Shown: positions 7,597 to 10,984 of the stretch, in pieces
Layout of the letters: every line of letters starts with the position of its first letter
How positions within the stretch are numbered: position 1 is the first letter of the stretch
From: Acidobacteriota bacterium
GTDB lineage: Bacteria > Acidobacteriota > Terriglobia > UBA7540
Direction: 5' to 3'
Assembly: GCA_021827245.1 (NCBI GenBank)
Contig: JAKAWN010000212.1
Location: forward strand, 1 to 10,984
DNA: 10,984 bases
Translations under genes and position numbers: made by a program
The notes under the pieces: generated by a model
What the model saw: the letters and a program-made list of their open reading frames with translations, nothing else
The model's database searches: none
What the model was told of the DNA's origin: nothing

Positions 7597-8094
7597 CTAC
7601 GCGCTCCAGTCAGTTGGGGAGGAGGTTCCGGCCATGTCGGGCGCAATGGCGGGGGCGACCTTTTGAGGCGTTCGGAATGGATCATCTTGCGGTGAATAAG
7701 CAGAAATGCTGGCTGGGTTTCCTGAATCCGTGGCCCGAGCCCCCTCCCACATTTTTCTGACGTCGGCAAAGTAACCGGCTGCCTGCCTTAGCAGGTCAGG
7801 CCTAAGCTGAACACTGGCCTCGAAAACCTGCTTGCGAACAAGGCCATAGAAATGGTTTAGCCACTGGCCAACCTCATCTCCTTGCGCAGAGTTCAGGGCC
7901 CCTTGAAGGTGAACAATGAAGGCGAGCACACGGTTCAAGTCGCGCGTCTTATTCTCGATATCACCCTTCTCAATGGCGCGCGCCGCCGAGTGAAGCAGGC
8001 GGATGATCTCGTCGTAGCATTGAATGAAAACTTCGGCTGCGCTGCAACCGTGGACGACACTCTCCTGATAAGTCTTGAAAGGATTGCTCTTCAT
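7597..8094 (-). CDS. fliS: Flagellar secretion chaperone FliS
   Basis: Cytoplasmic chaperone that binds the C-terminal helix of flagellin, prevents early polymerisation and delivers it to the flagellar export gate. The sequence is mostly helical and follows the FliS pattern: TYQESVV near the start, then IQCYDEIIRLLHSAARAIEK (family: LIxMLYDGAIRxLxxAxxAIE), DLNRVLAFIVHLQGAL, EVGQWLNHFYGLVRKQVF and a final helix to VRKMWEGA. At 165 residues it is longer than the usual 120-150; the extra is a ~45-residue Pro/Ser/Ala-rich tail of unknown role. A GTG at 8097 also opens the frame and overlaps the fliD stop. The ATG at 8094 is preferred because GGCGGA lies 5 nt before it and only 2 nt before the GTG. 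It is the last gene of fliC-fliD-fliS. Confidence 0.88.
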   Translation of the reverse strand: MKSNPFKTYQESVVHGCSAAEVFIQCYDEIIRLLHSAARAIEKGDIENKTRDLNRVLAFIVHLQGALNSAQGDEVGQWLNHFYGLVRKQVFEASVQLRPDLLRQAAGYFADVRKMWEGARATDSGNPASISAYSPQDDPFRTPQKVAPAIAPDMAGTSSPTDWSA

Positions 8095-8096
8095 CA

Positions 8097-9485
8097 CTAT
8101 CCGCCTAATGAAGAAGTGGTTGAGGTTGAACTACTGCCGATTGAACCCAATTGTCCATTAATCTGCTGGAGTAACAGAGGCAATGTTTGCAGCGTCGAAT
8201 TCACCTGCGCGTATTCCTGAAGCCAGAGCTGTTGTTGCTGAGCAAGGCGCGTTTGAAACTCGTTGATGTCGTTCTGAAGGGATTGCTGGTTTTGGGCAAT
8301 ACCCTGCAAATCGACGTACAAGGGGCCACTGCCAACATTCGTCAGGTTCAGCAGGTCGTTGCCGAAATTGATTGCATAACCGCTGGTTCCGCTGGCTTGC
8401 TGGAAGAAATTCTGCACAGCGCTAGGATTGCTGCTGAGCGCCGCGCCTAGCGTTCCACTATCCACCTGCAAGGTGCCATCCGACTGAAGCGTGATACCCA
8501 GGGACGCCAGGCTGGTAATGCCGCTGTTCCCGCTGATCGAATAATTAACATCGTTGTACAGGTTCTGCTGCACCTGGGCCAGCGCCGCATCGGAGATCAA
8601 CGGAGGCTGATGGGAAGCCCCCTGCGTGTAAGTAAACTGCGCGTTCACCGCCTGGATGACGGCGTTGTAAGCCGAAACAAGGTTGTTGATGGCCGTCGAT
8701 GCCTGACCGGTGTCGGAAGCGACCGTCAGGGTGACAGGGTTCGAGGATGTCCCTGTCAGATTGAGAGTGACGTCCGGGATGACCCCCGTGACCGTATTGC
8801 TCGTCGTATTCAGAGGAACTCCATCCACCGTCAGCGAGGAGTTGGCCCCTGCTGCGGTCTTGTTGAAAGTCAGGCCTGTTGTGTTCCCGGAAATCGCAAG
8901 GTCCCCGGGCGCTCCACCCATGTCGCTGACCAGCGCCAGTCTGGACCCATTCGCATCCGTAACAACGCTGGCGGCAACGCCATAGTCCTGGCCATTGATG
9001 TAAGAAGCCAGAGAACTCAATGTGTCATTGGTACCGTCGACGGTAATCGCAACCGGGCTTCCGCTGCCCACCTGGAGCGTGAACTGGCCAGTTGCAAAAG
9101 TCGTGCTGTCAGACGCGAGCGCAGCGGTGTCATACGACGAAGTGGTCGCAAGAGAATTGACCAGCACGGTGTGCGTGCCGGTCTCTGCGCCGGTTGTGGT
9201 CGTGGCGGCCAGCACGGTGTTATCGGAAGATGCAGCCGTCGTGGCAGCCAGGCCGCCAAGCGGGTCCTGGAGCGCCTGAACAGCGGTTTGCAGGCTGTCC
9301 AGAAGGTCATTGATGTTGTTGAGAGCCGATTGCTGGGAACTATAAAAGCTCTGCTCGTCGAGAAGCGGCTGCTCCGGAGCCTGCGCCGCAGCCACCAGTG
9401 CTGCTACTGTCTGCTGGACATTGAGACCCTGGTTCAGTCCAAGGCCCGTTGTATTCAGGTTCAAGCCGAATCCCATTGACCCCAT
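8097..9485 (-). CDS. fliD: Flagellar filament capping protein FliD (HAP2)
   Basis: Forms the oligomeric cap at the filament tip, under which exported flagellin folds and inserts. The N-terminal FliD domain is visible after a short Gly/Asn/Leu-rich start: LNVQQTVAALVAAAQAPEQP, then a helical stretch to DSLQTAVQALQDP. The middle is Ser/Thr/Ala-rich and probably beta-structured, the exposed region. The C-terminal FliD domain runs from LTVDGVPLNTTSNTV through ASTAINNLVSAYNAV, LISDAALAQVQQNLY and LASLGITLQSDGTLQVD. A Gln-rich coiled coil (QQSLQNDINEFQTRLAQQQ) and a Ser/Thr tail follow. At 462 residues it is in the short to middle part of the family range. GAGGAGA (9496-9502) lies 10 nt before the ATG. 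The TAG stop (8097-8099) is 2 nt from the fliS ATG, so the two are probably translationally coupled. Confidence 0.92.
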   Translation of the reverse strand: MGSMGFGLNLNTTGLGLNQGLNVQQTVAALVAAAQAPEQPLLDEQSFYSSQQSALNNINDLLDSLQTAVQALQDPLGGLAATTAASSDNTVLAATTTTGAETGTHTVLVNSLATTSSYDTAALASDSTTFATGQFTLQVGSGSPVAITVDGTNDTLSSLASYINGQDYGVAASVVTDANGSRLALVSDMGGAPGDLAISGNTTGLTFNKTAAGANSSLTVDGVPLNTTSNTVTGVIPDVTLNLTGTSSNPVTLTVASDTGQASTAINNLVSAYNAVIQAVNAQFTYTQGASHQPPLISDAALAQVQQNLYNDVNYSISGNSGITSLASLGITLQSDGTLQVDSGTLGAALSSNPSAVQNFFQQASGTSGYAINFGNDLLNLTNVGSGPLYVDLQGIAQNQQSLQNDINEFQTRLAQQQQLWLQEYAQVNSTLQTLPLLLQQINGQLGSIGSSSTSTTSSLGG

Positions 9486-9524
9486 CGGATTCTTGTCTCC
9501 TCATTAACAGACCAACAAGAAATT

Positions 9525-9561
9525 ATGATGGCAGAGGTCTTTTTCACCCCTCTGCCATCAT
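9525..9561 (-). terminator. Perfect 13-bp hairpin between fliC and fliD (terminator or attenuator)
   Basis: ATGATGGCAGAGG (9525-9537) and CCTCTGCCATCAT (9549-9561) are perfect inverted copies with an 11-nt loop. On the - strand the hairpin begins 14 nt after the flagellin TAG and is followed by AATTTCTTGTT, a weak T-rich stretch. This fits partial termination, so that most transcripts stop after flagellin, or a 3' structure protecting fliC mRNA. The weak T-tract leaves terminator strength uncertain. Confidence 0.7.
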
Positions 9562-9575
9562 GGAAGAAACGAGCA

Positions 9576-10391
9576 CTACTGGAGCAGTTTCAGCAGACTC
9601 TGCGGAACCGAATTGGCTTCACTCAGCGAGTAGATGCCTGTTTGTTCAAGGACAGTAAACTTACTCAGGTTTGAAACAACCTGAGGGAGGTTCGCTGACG
9701 TAATAGTGCTCAGTGACGCAGTCGTGTTCTGAGCTTCGACAGAAGCCACATTCTGACCGTCTTGAAGCTGCAGGATGGCGGCCCCGATTTGCCCTCGGAG
9801 AGACCCAACGGTGTTGATTGCATCGTTGATCTGGGTAAGGGCCGACTGCGGATTGCCGGAAACCGTAAAGTCCGTTGTGGTTAGGCCGAGGTTCGAGCTG
9901 TTCAGGACCGTGGTCGAGATACCGATGTTGTAGTTTGTTGTCAGGTCGGTCAAAAAGACGTTCGTGGTTCCGCTTGTAAATACTGCCTTGCCGTTGAAGT
10001 TGGTGTTTTGGCCGATGTTGTCGATTTCGGTCAGAATGTTGTTGTATTCAGTCCCGAGTGCGGTCAACTGCTGCGACGAAAGCCCCCCGTTGGAGGCCTC
10101 GGTGGCCAGCGTGACGGCCGTATTCAGCAGCGTGCTCACCTGGGACAATGCACCGTCCGCAACCTGGCCGATGCCGATGCCATTGCTGGCGTTATTGACA
10201 CTCTGGTTCAGGGCAGCAATGGAAGCGTTCAACGAGTTTGCGATTTGCAGGCCCGCCGGGTCGTCCGCTCCACTGTTGATCCTTGATCCGGTGGTCAATT
10301 GGGTCAAGGTGGATTGGAGCGACTGGTTGGTGCTCTGCAACTGGTTTTGCGATTCAAGTGAAGAGATGTTAAACAGGACGCTCATTCCCAT
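9576..10391 (-). CDS. fliC: Flagellin, filament subunit (short form)
   Basis: Main flagellar filament protein, secreted and polymerised under the FliD cap. The 271-residue product has the conserved N-terminal D0/D1 helices (LQSTLTQLTTGSRINSGADD, PAGLQIANSLNASIAALNQ, NNASNGIGIGQVADGAL) and the C-terminal D1/D0 helices (INDAINTVGSLRGQIGAAI, SVEAQNTTASLSTITSANLP, ending SVPQSLLKLLQ). Only about 70 residues lie between, so the surface D2/D3 region is nearly absent. A longer reading from 10490 exists, but that codon falls at the expected transcription start and its 33 extra residues do not look like flagellin. ATG 10391 is chosen because GGGAGGAG (10398-10405) lies 6 nt before it; a second ATG at 10385 is possible. 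A sigma-28 promoter lies about 106 nt upstream, and a hairpin separates it from fliD. Confidence 0.95.
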   Translation of the reverse strand: MGMSVLFNISSLESQNQLQSTNQSLQSTLTQLTTGSRINSGADDPAGLQIANSLNASIAALNQSVNNASNGIGIGQVADGALSQVSTLLNTAVTLATEASNGGLSSQQLTALGTEYNNILTEIDNIGQNTNFNGKAVFTSGTTNVFLTDLTTNYNIGISTTVLNSSNLGLTTTDFTVSGNPQSALTQINDAINTVGSLRGQIGAAILQLQDGQNVASVEAQNTTASLSTITSANLPQVVSNLSKFTVLEQTGIYSLSEANSVPQSLLKLLQ

Positions 10392-10397
10392 AGGATT

Positions 10398-10405
10398 CTC
10401 CTCCC
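10398..10405 (-). promoter_or_regulatory. Strong Shine-Dalgarno of fliC
   Basis: GGGAGGAG on the - strand, 6 nt before ATG 10391. It decides the flagellin start in favour of the MGMSVLF reading over the upstream in-frame ATG at 10490. Confidence 0.85.
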
Positions 10406-10496
10406 GTGTTTTTTCTCTGGCCTCCGGCGGAGAACCTCTGGCTGGCGTCGTCCCGCCGTGGGTTCCTGCCTTCTGGCGCTCTCTAGCCAACCAAAC

Positions 10497-10523
10497 TTAT
10501 CGGCCCGGATTTGTAATCCTTTA
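10497..10523 (-). promoter_or_regulatory. Sigma-28 (FliA) promoter of fliC
   Basis: On the - strand the sequence reads TAAA (10523-10520), exactly 15 nt, then GCCGATAA (10504-10497), an exact match to the classical TAAA-N15-GCCGATAA flagellar class-3 consensus. Transcription should begin near 10490, giving a 5' leader of about 100 nt before fliC. It implies the organism encodes a FliA-type sigma factor, and that fliC, with fliD and fliS by read-through, is a late flagellar operon. Confidence 0.92.
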
Positions 10524-10542
10524 GCGGCTGCAGTCCCTGTGA

Positions 10543-10568
10543 GTAGTACTACAGTGCTAGTATTACTA
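10543..10568. promoter_or_regulatory. Pair of short palindromes between fliC promoter and transposase remnant
   Basis: GTAGTACTAC (10543-10552) is a perfect 10-bp palindrome. TAGTATTACTA (10558-10568) is an 11-base palindrome around a central T. Both share TAGTA half-sites and lie in an AT-rich patch, with TGTTATATA, an extended -10-like element for the + strand, at 10569-10577. They could be an operator upstream of the sigma-28 promoter or belong to the end of the insertion element. No -35 partner is convincing. Confidence 0.3.
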
Positions 10569-10616
10569 TGTTATATATGGCTTGTATTTCTCCCTTGGGC
10601 GAGTTAGCATGGGCGC

Positions 10617-10984
10617 ATGGAGCCCATCCGATGGAACACCCGACTTTGGAAACAAAGCGTAGAACAATTTCACGAGTACCTGCGGCCGCTGGTCGCCGGG
10701 CTTGGCCGAAGTGAGAGGCGAGTAGCTGCCGCGCGCTATGTAGAGGGATTGCTGCTGCCGGGTCAGCGAAAGTCGATCGGCCCGATGGGGGAACGACTGG
10801 GCGTGGACGCGCAGAGTTTGCAACAGTTCGTCAGCGATAGTCCGAAACCCTGGCGGAGTTGACCCGCAAGATCCCGGAGCGGGAATGGAAGCACTGCTCC
10901 TGGGTGACGGCGGGAGGCCAAACTCGGCGCACGCGCCTGGCGTGGCGCGAGGTCTTCCTGCAACACGACCTGCGCCATGCGGAG
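10617..10984 (+). pseudogene. IS701-type transposase remnant with internal deletion, runs off the window
   Basis: The first ~75 codons from ATG 10617 match the start of IS701-family DDE transposases: FHEYLRPLVAGLG, ARYVEGLLLPGQRKSIGPM and LGVDAQSLQQFVSDSP. At that point members normally continue into SPW and the first catalytic Asp region. Here the frame instead runs to TGA 10860-10862 after KPWRS. A second frame, from about 10841 to the window end, reads ETLAELTRKIPEREWKHCSW and onward, resembling a much later part of the protein (LPxxxWxxxxWREG-type). The roughly 150-200 residues between, expected to hold the catalytic residues, are missing, so it cannot be active. The terminal inverted repeats and target duplication were not identified. 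It lies about 95 bp upstream of the fliC promoter in the opposite direction. Confidence 0.7.

Noticed and set aside
8610..9479. 289-codon + strand frame opposite fliD
   Set aside because: Arg/Val/Gly-rich translation with no family features, antisense to a clear FliD; a codon-bias shadow.
9576..10490. 304-residue flagellin starting at ATG 10490
   Set aside because: That codon lies at the predicted sigma-28 transcription start, and a strong ribosome site precedes ATG 10391 where flagellin similarity begins.
9964..10524. 186-codon + strand frame opposite fliC
   Set aside because: Antisense to flagellin and across its promoter; no recognisable domain.

Overview
The window looks like a piece of an acidobacterial chromosome or metagenome contig, probably class Terriglobia. 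That placement is inferred from three things. The flagellin is short, lacks a hypervariable domain and begins MGMSVLFNISSL. There is a wrecked DUF2490-type outer-membrane-protein gene. Large secreted glycosidases sit beside a compact fliC-fliD-fliS cluster. No rRNA, tRNA or housekeeping marker is present to confirm it.

Left half (2-6743, + strand): a carbohydrate-degradation block. It opens with the 3' 1070 codons of a multi-module family GH31 alpha-glycosidase (CBM9-like domain, helical linker, then catalytic barrel). A 51-codon ORF with a good ribosome binding site and a Tat-like N-terminus follows. Its stop codon sits in the start region of a second secreted glycosidase, about 1110 residues long, of clan GH-A type. 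The catalytic module of that second enzyme appears to be split by a ~480-residue insert. The insert holds two repeat arrays: six units of 50-62 residues, then five units spaced exactly 23 codons apart plus one degenerate copy. The three + strand genes are 44 nt apart or overlapping, so they could be co-transcribed.

Middle (6744-7596): the convergent junction and a decayed gene. A hairpin follows the glycosidase stop. A DUF2490-family outer membrane beta-barrel gene on the - strand is broken by what reads as a one-base deletion. About 209 bp without a gene lies between it and fliS, holding only an 8-bp inverted repeat.

Right half (7597-10523, - strand): a flagellar filament cluster transcribed leftward as fliC (flagellin), fliD (filament cap), fliS (flagellin chaperone). 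A textbook sigma-28 promoter (TAAA-N15-GCCGATAA) drives fliC. A perfect 13-bp hairpin separates fliC from fliD, and the fliD stop abuts the fliS start. Together these suggest high flagellin expression with limited read-through to the cap and chaperone genes.

Right edge (10617-10984, + strand): an IS701-type transposase remnant with an apparent internal deletion, lying just upstream of the fliC promoter. Two short palindromes sit between the two.

I see no CRISPR array, defence system, phage module or RNA gene. The most unusual object is the repeat-interrupted glycosidase.
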